From Rhizobium sp. SG_E_25_P2 (lineage in GTDB: Bacteria; Pseudomonadota; Alphaproteobacteria; Rhizobiales; Rhizobiaceae): 64,000 nucleotides of DNA. The DNA lies in the NCBI RefSeq assembly GCF_029892285.1, contig NZ_JARXVM010000024.1, positions 1-64,000 on the forward strand. Direction: 5' to 3'. Below the pieces are notes generated by a model that searched no databases, had not been told where the DNA came from, and worked only from the letters and a program-made list of their open reading frames with translations. This document shows positions 17,053 through 25,720 of this stretch, in pieces (position 1 is the first letter of the stretch; each line of letters opens with the position of its first letter). The translations under genes were made by a program, and so were the position numbers.

Positions 17053-17877
17053 ATGAACGACATTTGGATCTATATCCTCATTGCGGTCGCGCTGGTTATT
17101 CTTGGCACCGGGATCATCTATGCGGCAAATGCGCGTCGTGACGCTGAGCAGCGCGTCCGGCGCATCCAGCAGCTCAAGGATGATCTGCAGTCCAGTATCG
17201 CCGGCATCGTCGGTTGGGACGCCGGCGGCAACTTACCGGAGGATTGGGACACACGCCTGCAGCTCCGGCCTCAGGGCAGAGACGAAGATGCCGCGTCCCC
17301 GCAAGGTTATTCGGAGCCGCTGACACGTCTGGCCGACCTCGCCCAAAGCGAGCTTGCGACATGCGTGCCGGCGGGGTTGGCCGCCATCGTCGCGACGAGC
17401 TTCACGCCGCTGGGTTCGGTCGAGAGCGAGCACTCTCTACTCGTCGAGACCATGGCGCGCGTATCCGGTGATCCGGTGGCTCTAGCGCATGCGCTGTTCG
17501 ACGGGCACCTCGATTCGCTCTTCGTGGTCGCCTCGCTGCTCGAAACGTATTTTCCGGAGTCCGCCCCGGCCGTGCCCTACCGGTTCGCTTCCGCCGCGAT
17601 TGCTGCGGCGCTCGCCCGCCAAGACATTCTCGTCGTCGTTCCACGGGCGCTGTCGACAGTCAGCCGGCATGAAGTCGATCTGGTGACGGAAGAGGGAAGG
17701 CGGTTGCACGAGCACTCGGAAATTCGTCGCGTGGCGAACCGATTCTGCTCGCGTATTGCCGCCAACCTTTCCTCGGACGAGGCCATGGCCGTGCTCTGCG
17801 TCGCGCCGGGCTGGCTAAGCCGTGACGGCCGGCGACAGGCGCGCGTTCTGGTCTGGGACCGCACTTGGAGCATCTGA
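17053..17877 (+). CDS. Single-pass membrane protein of the island system
   Basis: A 274-aa protein with one N-terminal membrane helix ('WIYILIAVALVILGTGIIYA', residues 4-23), followed at once by a basic, charged helix ('RRDAEQRVRRIQQLKDDL'). The soluble part is therefore probably cytoplasmic (N-out). The remaining ~220 residues are mostly helical and unassigned. Start: ATG at 17053 with GGGAGG five bases upstream, better than the longer in-frame start at 16975. It begins 80 bases after the ATPase stop and precedes the 494-aa gene by about 40 bases. A membrane anchor that links the cytoplasmic ATPase/GTPase to the SEDS/PBP pair would fit, by inference only. Confidence 0.72.
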   Translation: MNDIWIYILIAVALVILGTGIIYAANARRDAEQRVRRIQQLKDDLQSSIAGIVGWDAGGNLPEDWDTRLQLRPQGRDEDAASPQGYSEPLTRLADLAQSELATCVPAGLAAIVATSFTPLGSVESEHSLLVETMARVSGDPVALAHALFDGHLDSLFVVASLLETYFPESAPAVPYRFASAAIAAALARQDILVVVPRALSTVSRHEVDLVTEEGRRLHEHSEIRRVANRFCSRIAANLSSDEAMAVLCVAPGWLSRDGRRQARVLVWDRTWSI

Positions 17878-17919
17878 TTGCAGTAAGGCAGGGACGTTTG
17901 GGAGAGTTGGGACAGGGCG

Positions 17920-19404
17920 ATGGCAATCGGTGACTTGATAATTGGTCGGATCGGCACGCCAAGAACCTTGCGGTTCGTCGGAACGAGCCGTCCGTCGGCG
18001 ACGCGTCCGGTTGCGCTCGAGCCGATCTTTTCGGAAGTTCCGATCGACGAATATGAAGAGATCGAGCCGCAGCACAAATATCGCTGGCTGCCATGGCCCG
18101 GCGCGGCCGCCTCATCCCAGCAGCAGCGAAAGCGGCGATCGCATAGCCTGATCGACGTCGTACGAACCTATACCAACCGATTGACCTATGGCTTGGCGAA
18201 CGGCAGCGAAACGATCGAAGTGCCGTATAATCACATCATCTGCCAGTCCAGCAAAGGCGGCATCTTCGATCCCGACGCCAACCCCTCTATCGAGAGCGAC
18301 ATCGAAAGCCGCCTGGCGATGGAGTGCAAGGGATTGTATGACGTGAACGTCGGCATCCATGTTGCTTGCCAGGTGTCCGACCGGTTGGCGAACCAGGACG
18401 TGGAGATGTTCCTCGGGCCGGGTATCTTTGTGCCCCAGCGGGACGAACAACCCGTAGGATGGTTGCGCTTCTATCCCGACAGGGAAAACCCCGCCCGCTA
18501 CAACGAGCCGTCATTCGAGTACGGACAAAGGGCGGCGCTTTATCGTCGGCAGACCGGATTGAGTTTTTCGATCGACCACGCGGTGACGCCGGCGACCTTG
18601 CCTTTCAACACTCAAAACGACGGCCGCGCGACCCATTTCAACCTGACCTCGCTGCCGCCGGGACGCGCGACGGCTGGCCATTGGGCGAATCTGCAATCAG
18701 GGGGGAAGAGCCGCACAAGACCGATACTTAGTGCGCAGCCCAGCCCCGCGCCGGGCGTGGATCAGAGCTGGAGGGTCGATTTCATCAGCGAGAACCGACC
18801 ACCGGCGCGCCTTGATCTGTGTTTGGACCGCAGGCCATCCCGACTGTGGCGGCATCCGCCCGCGGGCAACCCTTTCGAGATTCTGGAAATCAGGCTCGAT
18901 CTTCAGGATATAGGCGATCAAACCAGCCGCCTGTGGGTCGATCTTGACGCCGGCGGAATGCTGATCGGTTCTGCTTTTTCGCAGCCGGCATCGTCGATTT
19001 GCTGGGAGGCCGGTGCCATTTCCATCTACGACTGGAGCAAATACCGCTTCGATGAACGGTCGGGTCGCGGTCTGGTGGCTCAAGAATCCTCGCGGGATTT
19101 CATTCGGCTCGTGCGACATGATCGGAAGCCGCTCGGTTATCTGTCTCTGCCGGCGACCGAAATGTCGGTCCTATTTTTCGAGGAGTTCTGGCTTCACGAT
19201 GCCTACCATCTGGATTGGCTCGATTTTTCCGGAGGAATTGAGTTCGCCGATGGCAAGAAGGTAGGACTCGCGGCGGCCTTCGCGAACGCCGGCGACACCG
19301 ACCGCTGGGCCTCGAGCCGCTCCATCGGCCGTGAGGTGGGCCGGGTCGCTTCTCGCACGCTATGGCAGATCGGCCCGCTTGTCGTCGCTGCAATGGAGGG
19401 TTGA
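17920..19404 (+). CDS. Unknown 494-aa soluble protein of the island system
   Basis: Not recognised. Begins MAIGDLIIGRIGTPRTLRFV. It shows a Pro/Ser-rich linker (about 25-60), a beta-rich middle (about 80-330) and a C-terminal stretch 'WASSRSIGREVGRVASRTLW'. No signal peptide or membrane helix. The arrangement of short strands could be a forkhead-like or jelly-roll fold, but no diagnostic motif is visible. It starts about 40 bases after the single-pass membrane gene and stops three bases before the TTG start of the PBP-like gene, so translation is likely coupled. Composition matches its neighbours. Confidence 0.7.
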   Translation: MAIGDLIIGRIGTPRTLRFVGTSRPSATRPVALEPIFSEVPIDEYEEIEPQHKYRWLPWPGAAASSQQQRKRRSHSLIDVVRTYTNRLTYGLANGSETIEVPYNHIICQSSKGGIFDPDANPSIESDIESRLAMECKGLYDVNVGIHVACQVSDRLANQDVEMFLGPGIFVPQRDEQPVGWLRFYPDRENPARYNEPSFEYGQRAALYRRQTGLSFSIDHAVTPATLPFNTQNDGRATHFNLTSLPPGRATAGHWANLQSGGKSRTRPILSAQPSPAPGVDQSWRVDFISENRPPARLDLCLDRRPSRLWRHPPAGNPFEILEIRLDLQDIGDQTSRLWVDLDAGGMLIGSAFSQPASSICWEAGAISIYDWSKYRFDERSGRGLVAQESSRDFIRLVRHDRKPLGYLSLPATEMSVLFFEEFWLHDAYHLDWLDFSGGIEFADGKKVGLAAAFANAGDTDRWASSRSIGREVGRVASRTLWQIGPLVVAAMEG

Positions 19405-19407
19405 TCG

Positions 19408-22338
19408 TTGTTCCGCAACAAGCAGAATTCCGATCCGCGCACCCGTGTTCCCGGTCGCTTTCGAATGTCGCCGATCCTTGTCACATGGCTGGTATCGGTC
19501 GGTTTCGTCGTCACGCTCGGGGTGATCATGATCGAGGCACCCCGCTGGATACTTCCCTACTTTTCGGAAAACCGAAACTGGGTAAAGTCGGCAGAGGTGA
19601 GGTCAGCATCTGCGCTTGTCGGCGACGTCTTTCAGGCACTGGTGAAGAGCGGCGCGGTTTGGCCGCGGCGCCGTGGCGAGGCCATAGCCATCGCGCACGC
19701 AGCATGCAACACGCTGGCGGATGACAGCCCGGAAACCGTGCCGTTCGCGGAAGGCAAACCTGCCGGACCTGAGGGCACGGCGGCGGTGCGAGAATTGTGC
19801 AATACGTCTCAAGGAGAGCGTATCCGCCAGGAAATCGCGTTCTTCAACCGCCGAAATCAGATGGTGGCAATACGCGATGATCGCCTCTCGGCGCAGGCTG
19901 TCAAGGATGATGGCGTAACTTGCGCGGAAGGCGGCCGGCGCTCCAGCCTCTTCGTGCCGGCGAAATGCATTCCCAATGCCTGGAAGGCGCGGCTATCGGA
20001 GGACGGAAGACCGGCTGCGCTTACCGGCGCGGAGGCGATCCCGATCCGCGAATATGCATTCATGGCCTCGACGGAGGGACCGTTTTTCGGCGATTGGGCA
20101 GCTGTCGTCCCCGTCATCGTCGGCGAAAATGGCGCCGATATCGCTAGGCTGTACGACCTTTCCTCGCAGCTCCTTTTCGCCGAGAAAGCGATAACGATCG
20201 AAACGATCGGGCAGATCCAAAAGCTGACGATCGGAGGCGAGGCCGTGACTGTGACCGACGGACGGTTATCGAGGCGCTACCTCACCGTCGCCGGCCGGCG
20301 CTACAGCGTCGAAGTCGAGACGTGGTGCAATGACGACAAGCTGGGATGGGGTGATCGTCTGGGCTGCAATGTCACATCCGCGAAAGGCCGGGCGATTGGC
20401 TCCCGGGTGCGACTTACGGGTCCCAGGGACCGGGTCGAGGATGTCAGCGTCACGATCGCATTGTCGAGTTTGGTGGAGCGTGGCATCCGCGTCGCCGCGG
20501 CCGATACCGATATCAATCTAGGCGGCGGCACGCAGCTGCGGATGACCTGCAAGCGGGGTTTGACACCGCCGGACGACGGCGAGGCGGCGGAGGGCGTCAG
20601 GAGGACGGGTTGCCGCGGCCTGGGTTGGAATTCCTCGGGCGAGCATGAACATCCGCAACTGGTCGTACCCGTCATCACCGCGGCTGGATCGAAAGGAAGC
20701 CTGCTCGATGACACCGGCATGCTCACCGAGGACGCTTTCAAGCTCGGCATGGCGGACTTCATCGGCTTCGGTGTAGATGACGGCGGGTCGCTCGCTTCCG
20801 TGCTGGCTGGCCGCAGCAAGGAACGCAGCAAACCCATCGACCTCACCATCGACCTGGACATGCAGGCGCGGGCACAAGATGCCCTCGAGGCAAGGAAGAA
20901 CTGCAACTATGCCCCGCCGAGATCGACCTGCATCGCCTCCTTAGTCATCATGGAGGCCGATGGTCGGCAAGCGGGGGACGTGTTGGCCGCCGTCAGTACC
21001 TTGACGCCGCCGCGAGGCCTCTCCATGTGGGACATCATCACTCTCGAGACCGCGATGCCGGCTCGAAGTCCGCTTGCCGCCCATGCGTGGCGTGGGCATG
21101 ATTTCACCGCCAAGCCGGGCTCGACGTTCAAGGTGGTGACCGCGCTGGCGGCGATGCAGGAAGTGCTGGATCACGGAGATCAAACGCTTACAAAACTATT
21201 GCTGGGTACGGAGGATCTCAAACTCGTCGTCTCGACGCTCGGCCTCGCCAAGTCGCTTGGGTCTGCCAAAGGCACGAAGGCCGACGAAAAAAAATGCGAT
21301 AGTTCTGATGACCTGAGCATGCTCGGGAGTTTCGACACCCTGCCTGTGACGGATGCTCTCGGACACCGCGTCGTCCGCTGCCTCACCAATTCTGATGGGC
21401 CGCACAAGCTGTTTGGAGACGGCGTGCTGGCGGGGACGGTTTCGCGATGCGATGACACGGACCCGGGAAAACGAACTGGTGTCTGCGAATCGTTGATTGT
21501 CTCTTCCAATCTCTTCTTTGGTGGCCTGGCCTTGCTGCTGGACGCCGAGAAACTCGTCGAGCCTGGATCGCGGCGCGAGCGACATGAGGCTGTTCCCGAT
21601 CTCCTGATCGCCAAGATGTCCGAGCGGTTGTTTCCCAATGACCCCGGCCGGTCCCGCGTGACGAAGCCCGATGGTTCGACCGCCCTGGGCGATTGCCCGC
21701 CGGGGCCGGCCGACGCGGTCCTGCCGTTCGATCCTTTTTCCGTCTGCATCGATAGCGCCTCCCGGCTGGCCACGAGCCCTCTGGTGTTCGAGGCTGCGTT
21801 GGCGACCGACGGGCCGCGCAAACTCGTGCTAGCACAGGGGGGATTCGGCCTAACCGTACGGGCGACGCCGATGGTAATGGCCTCGATCCTCGCTTCGATT
21901 GCCACAGGAAAGATCGTCAGGCCGCATCTCCTCCCACCCGAATTGCGAGGCACTCCGGTTGATGGCGTCGAAGGCCAACCTCTACTTCAAGCGTCGCCAA
22001 GCTCGGAAGCCTTGAAAGACGAACTGCTCGACCAGTTGCGGAGAGGTCTGTGGGGTGTCGCGAATGTGAAGACCGGCACCGCAACCTCAAATGCCAATTT
22101 TGACAGCGCCATCAGGGAGCATGTGTTTTCCAAGACGGGTACCGCCAACTTGACGCTACGCGAGAGCAGCTACGCTTCCTGGCTGGTCGGTTATGTCGAG
22201 CCGCCTGGAGGCGCCTCGGGCATTACGCGGCGGCTCGCTTTCGCATGCCGTGTCGCGCCCACGGCCAACGGCGGCGCCAGTGCGTGCGGTCCGATCATCG
22301 CGCGTTTTTTCAACGGATTGCATAAGGAACGCAAATGA
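19408..22338 (+). CDS. Divergent class B PBP-like transpeptidase
   Basis: A 976-aa protein with a short cytoplasmic tail, one membrane helix (about 22-45, 'LVTWLVSVGFVVTLGVIMIE') and a long periplasmic part. All three penicillin-binding active-site motifs are present in order: SxxK as STFK at 572-575 inside 'AKPGSTFKVVTALAA', SxN as SSN at 699-701, and KTGT at 909-912. This is the DD-transpeptidase fold that crosslinks peptidoglycan. Spacing is unusual: about 127 residues from SxxK to SxN and 208 from SxN to KTG, much wider than in normal FtsI/PBP2, so there are inserts. The 500-residue N-terminal region is not a clear pedestal domain. Start is TTG with GGAGGG eight bases upstream; an in-frame ATG at 19465 would cut into the tail only. 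The stop overlaps the SEDS-like start (ATGA), which implies a stoichiometric pair. Confidence 0.82.
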   Translation: MFRNKQNSDPRTRVPGRFRMSPILVTWLVSVGFVVTLGVIMIEAPRWILPYFSENRNWVKSAEVRSASALVGDVFQALVKSGAVWPRRRGEAIAIAHAACNTLADDSPETVPFAEGKPAGPEGTAAVRELCNTSQGERIRQEIAFFNRRNQMVAIRDDRLSAQAVKDDGVTCAEGGRRSSLFVPAKCIPNAWKARLSEDGRPAALTGAEAIPIREYAFMASTEGPFFGDWAAVVPVIVGENGADIARLYDLSSQLLFAEKAITIETIGQIQKLTIGGEAVTVTDGRLSRRYLTVAGRRYSVEVETWCNDDKLGWGDRLGCNVTSAKGRAIGSRVRLTGPRDRVEDVSVTIALSSLVERGIRVAAADTDINLGGGTQLRMTCKRGLTPPDDGEAAEGVRRTGCRGLGWNSSGEHEHPQLVVPVITAAGSKGSLLDDTGMLTEDAFKLGMADFIGFGVDDGGSLASVLAGRSKERSKPIDLTIDLDMQARAQDALEARKNCNYAPPRSTCIASLVIMEADGRQAGDVLAAVSTLTPPRGLSMWDIITLETAMPARSPLAAHAWRGHDFTAKPGSTFKVVTALAAMQEVLDHGDQTLTKLLLGTEDLKLVVSTLGLAKSLGSAKGTKADEKKCDSSDDLSMLGSFDTLPVTDALGHRVVRCLTNSDGPHKLFGDGVLAGTVSRCDDTDPGKRTGVCESLIVSSNLFFGGLALLLDAEKLVEPGSRRERHEAVPDLLIAKMSERLFPNDPGRSRVTKPDGSTALGDCPPGPADAVLPFDPFSVCIDSASRLATSPLVFEAALATDGPRKLVLAQGGFGLTVRATPMVMASILASIATGKIVRPHLLPPELRGTPVDGVEGQPLLQASPSSEALKDELLDQLRRGLWGVANVKTGTATSNANFDSAIREHVFSKTGTANLTLRESSYASWLVGYVEPPGGASGITRRLAFACRVAPTANGGASACGPIIARFFNGLHKERK

Positions 22339-25300
22339 CCGGGTGGCGGCGAAGAATGCTCCTCGGTCTGTCGCGGTGGACACCGCTTTTTGCGCGCTAT
22401 CTGATTGCATTGGCCACGACATTGACGATCGCCTGGTGGGCGACGGCCGCCAACGTGGCGCTGGAGAATGCACCGGTCTTTACGGCACTGGATCATCTGG
22501 AGTTCCCGCTCGCCAAAGGCAGTGAGGTGGTGATTGGCCGGGCGGAACTCGGCCAGCCCGCCCGCGCCGACAGTGCCGAACTTCAACATGTCAAATTGCG
22601 CCGAGCGGCCGACGGGACAGTCCTGATCAGCCGGGCGGCGGTCGAAAAGAAGCTTGATCTGGAATTTTCCGGCATCGCCGACGACGGGCTGAGCGACCGC
22701 TATGAGATTGTGTCGGACGCTTCTGAAGTCCTTCCACCGACCGGTCTGCGGTCTGATCTGCCCGACGGCCCTACAGACGTTTCCCGTCCCGACGGCAAGA
22801 CGCAGGCGGCCACCAGCCTCCTAATGGGCAGCCAGGAGGTGCGCATCCAGCAGATCGGCGGCACGCTCAAGATTGAGGTCAAGCGCACCGGAGCCTCTGC
22901 CGCCACTACGCTCATGCTCGACTTGGGACGCCGCGAGTTGTCATCGAACGGCAAGCTCTTGCCCGAATGTTTTCCACCGGAATATTGGCCGCTCACGTCG
23001 CTCTATCGCCGAGTTCAGCTCGGACTGGTCCGGATGTTGACCGATTGGGAAGGCGTCATTTCACATGACGTACGTCCCTATCTGCTCCCCGACAGACTGG
23101 CCGTGCTCGGGGGGCCGAAATCCTGCAACGCGCCGCTCGGCTATGTGGCCGTCGCCTTGCCGGACGCGGATCCGGGAGCGGAATTCGAAATCACAAAAAA
23201 TGGCAACGACGGCCGCCTTTTCCTGTCGTCCCTTTCGGGTGGGAGCGGCCTTTCGGCCGAATACAGGACCGACTTCGCGAACGGCCGGAGCGTGAAGCAT
23301 CTCGGACTAACGGGCATCGAATGGCGTGTCGCGCTGAAACGGGCAAGTCGATCCGACGACAAGCCGGACGGTGACGCCACCGAGGGGCTGAAGTACGATC
23401 TGGACGGCGTCAACGCCTTCACCGCCGGGCGCACACATTATCTCATCACCGCAAGTCGCGACGAAGCGGAGCCCATCGTCATCGTTCCCGACAGCAAGAA
23501 ATCGCTCTATCAGGCGTCGGTCTGCGCCGATGCCGCGCTAACGAAGCCGACCGGCGAGCAGGAATCGGCCAACGGAGGTGACGGCAAATTGCTCGCCAAC
23601 ACTCCAGCCACTGTGGCGGCAGAGGATTGCCCGCCCGCGATCCAGAGTTTGACCTCGGGACTTACCGCGGAAAATATGTTCCCGGCCCAGCAGCCGACAG
23701 CGTCCGAGCGACTCTTCGGGGCCAGGCACGTCGTCGAGCTCGGCTCGATCGAGCGCGGCCTGCGCGCTGCCACGATTCTGATCTGTGTGCTGGCGGCGCT
23801 CTATGCCCAGTTGAGTTCCGATTCCACTGCGCGGGATCAGCAGTCTTTCGCGATGCGATCGCTGACGGTCATGCGCAGAGCCTTCCCAACGCTACTAGTC
23901 GCCTCGCTTGCCATCCTGCCCGAGATCGCCAGCCGTCTGGACACCTATCTTCATCCTGGAACGTGGACCCTCGTCCTGTTCTGGTCCCTGGTCTCAAGCT
24001 GGTTTCTGACCACGACCTTTGTTGCCAAGGACAGCGTGGGCGGCGTCTTCCTTGGCCTCATCTGGTTCATTCTGACGGCGATCATCGCCATCGGTTCGGT
24101 CTCGATGCTCACGCTCAGCAGTGAGGGACCGAATACGGACTGGATACGGTTCTTCGCCAGGCAGAAGCTGATGGCGCTCGATCTGATGCCTTTGTTCGTC
24201 GTTCTGTCGGTGACGATGCCGGCATCCCGGCTTCGCCGCATCGTCGGCAGTCACGTGGCCGGCCGACCGGCATTCCAACGCGCCGGTATCGCCGCTCTGA
24301 TGGCCTTCGGCGCTCTCTTCATCGCCTGGGCATTCCTGGGCACACAACAGGGGCTCCTCTCGATCCAACCGGTCGAGGCGGGGAAATTCGCCGTGATCGT
24401 GATGGCGGGGACGGTGCTGGCGCAATGGGTGATCCGCTCCCGACGCATTTCGCGACCGTTGTGGAGCGTCTCGATCTATTACGTAGGCTTTACGATCCTG
24501 TTCCTGGTATTGCTGGCCGCGGTGCCGGTCCTGAAATCCGATTTGTCGCCGTTGATCATTGTCATTCTAACACTGACGATCATGGCGTCCGGAACACTGT
24601 CCATCAACGCGCTCAGACTCTTCATGCGTAGGCGGTCGGACGATGAGGCCTTGCAAAAGGTTCCTTTGCTCTTCATGCCCGGGCGCGGCCGGCGCAGTTG
24701 GTGGAGACTGTTGCTGACCCGGTCGGGTTGGTTCCGCGCTCAAATCGCATTGGCTCTGCTGATCGGTGTGGGGGCGGTTCCCGTGGCCTATTTTGCAAGC
24801 AACCTCGCGGTCGAATGGAGCGTGGGTGTTTCGGGTTGGAGATGGGACGATCCGCCCGAGAAGCAGATCGCGACGCTGCAGGCGTCGCTGGGCGAGGGGC
24901 GTCGGCTGCTGAAGGAGCGGCTCATGAGTTGGGCCGACTTGCGATATGCGCCGTTTGGCAAGACCGCGAAGGATCGCGCCGTGCAATTGCGTGATCTCGA
25001 CTTCCAGGTTCTTCGCTCCCGCTCGGTGATCGCGCATGCTTCCTGTGGCGTAAGTCCCGAATTCGCCTCCGGCCCGCTAGGCACCGGGCCGGCTTTGGTT
25101 TGGGTCACGGAGCAGATGCTGGATTATTCCGGGGCCTCCTCGATTTGCGATCCACTGATTTCCGACGGCCCGCCGCCCGTCGCCCGGTGCAGTCCGGCCA
25201 GCGCGCTGGCGCCGGTGCGTCCTCATTGTGTGCCCGTTGTTCAAAGCGATTTCGCAGCCACGTTCCTAATAGGTCGGCACGGGGTCGGCGCCGCTTCGAT

Positions 25301-25646
25301 CCTCCTCGTGTTCCAGATCGCTTTCGTGATCTGTGCGATGTTCGTTTTCGTCCTCCTGCAGAAACGGAACTCGGAAAACCCGTTTGAGATCGGCGCCGAC
25401 CAGATGATGGCCAACGTCGCTCTCGGCGTGGCGGCACTCTATTTGGCGCAGTGGATATTGTCCTGGTCGAACGCGCTTGGGCTGCTGCCGGTCATGGGGC
25501 AGCCCATGACTTGGCTGTCGGCGGGGACCAGCCATCACTTGTTCATGGCCATCCCCGCCGCGATAGGGCTTATCATCGCGACCCGGCTCGTCGGCATCCG
25601 GGAGCCCGCCATGATATTCCGCACCCCCCCTCACAACAGGGTTTGA
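22335..25646 (+). CDS. SEDS (FtsW/RodA/SpoVE)-like polymerase with periplasmic N-domain
   Basis: A 1103-aa membrane protein. One helix (about 16-40) is followed by a large extracytoplasmic region to about 470, then some ten membrane helices. The last third carries SEDS signatures: 'VPVVQSDFAATFLIGRHGVG' (Asp972-Phe973) corresponds to the 'P..H.DFIF..I.EELG' loop of FtsW/RodA. 'GLLPVMGQPMTWLSAGTSHH' (from Gly1049) corresponds to 'GVLPVTGLPLPFISYGGSSL', followed by the final helix 'LFMAIPAAIGLIIATRL'. SEDS proteins polymerise lipid II into glycan strands and work with a class B PBP, exactly the gene that overlaps here by four bases. Normal SEDS proteins have about 400 residues, so the 470-residue N-terminal domain is an addition, possibly replacing the PBP pedestal contact. 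The family call rests on motifs and context; catalytic competence is unproved. Confidence 0.8.
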   Translation: MTGWRRRMLLGLSRWTPLFARYLIALATTLTIAWWATAANVALENAPVFTALDHLEFPLAKGSEVVIGRAELGQPARADSAELQHVKLRRAADGTVLISRAAVEKKLDLEFSGIADDGLSDRYEIVSDASEVLPPTGLRSDLPDGPTDVSRPDGKTQAATSLLMGSQEVRIQQIGGTLKIEVKRTGASAATTLMLDLGRRELSSNGKLLPECFPPEYWPLTSLYRRVQLGLVRMLTDWEGVISHDVRPYLLPDRLAVLGGPKSCNAPLGYVAVALPDADPGAEFEITKNGNDGRLFLSSLSGGSGLSAEYRTDFANGRSVKHLGLTGIEWRVALKRASRSDDKPDGDATEGLKYDLDGVNAFTAGRTHYLITASRDEAEPIVIVPDSKKSLYQASVCADAALTKPTGEQESANGGDGKLLANTPATVAAEDCPPAIQSLTSGLTAENMFPAQQPTASERLFGARHVVELGSIERGLRAATILICVLAALYAQLSSDSTARDQQSFAMRSLTVMRRAFPTLLVASLAILPEIASRLDTYLHPGTWTLVLFWSLVSSWFLTTTFVAKDSVGGVFLGLIWFILTAIIAIGSVSMLTLSSEGPNTDWIRFFARQKLMALDLMPLFVVLSVTMPASRLRRIVGSHVAGRPAFQRAGIAALMAFGALFIAWAFLGTQQGLLSIQPVEAGKFAVIVMAGTVLAQWVIRSRRISRPLWSVSIYYVGFTILFLVLLAAVPVLKSDLSPLIIVILTLTIMASGTLSINALRLFMRRRSDDEALQKVPLLFMPGRGRRSWWRLLLTRSGWFRAQIALALLIGVGAVPVAYFASNLAVEWSVGVSGWRWDDPPEKQIATLQASLGEGRRLLKERLMSWADLRYAPFGKTAKDRAVQLRDLDFQVLRSRSVIAHASCGVSPEFASGPLGTGPALVWVTEQMLDYSGASSICDPLISDGPPPVARCSPASALAPVRPHCVPVVQSDFAATFLIGRHGVGAASILLVFQIAFVICAMFVFVLLQKRNSENPFEIGADQMMANVALGVAALYLAQWILSWSNALGLLPVMGQPMTWLSAGTSHHLFMAIPAAIGLIIATRLVGIREPAMIFRTPPHNRV

Positions 25647-25720
25647 CATCAGCAACCATTCTAACGATACTTGTTCCGGGGCGCTCAATGCAGTCCACTG
25701 GGCTCGTTGGAGCAATTGCG

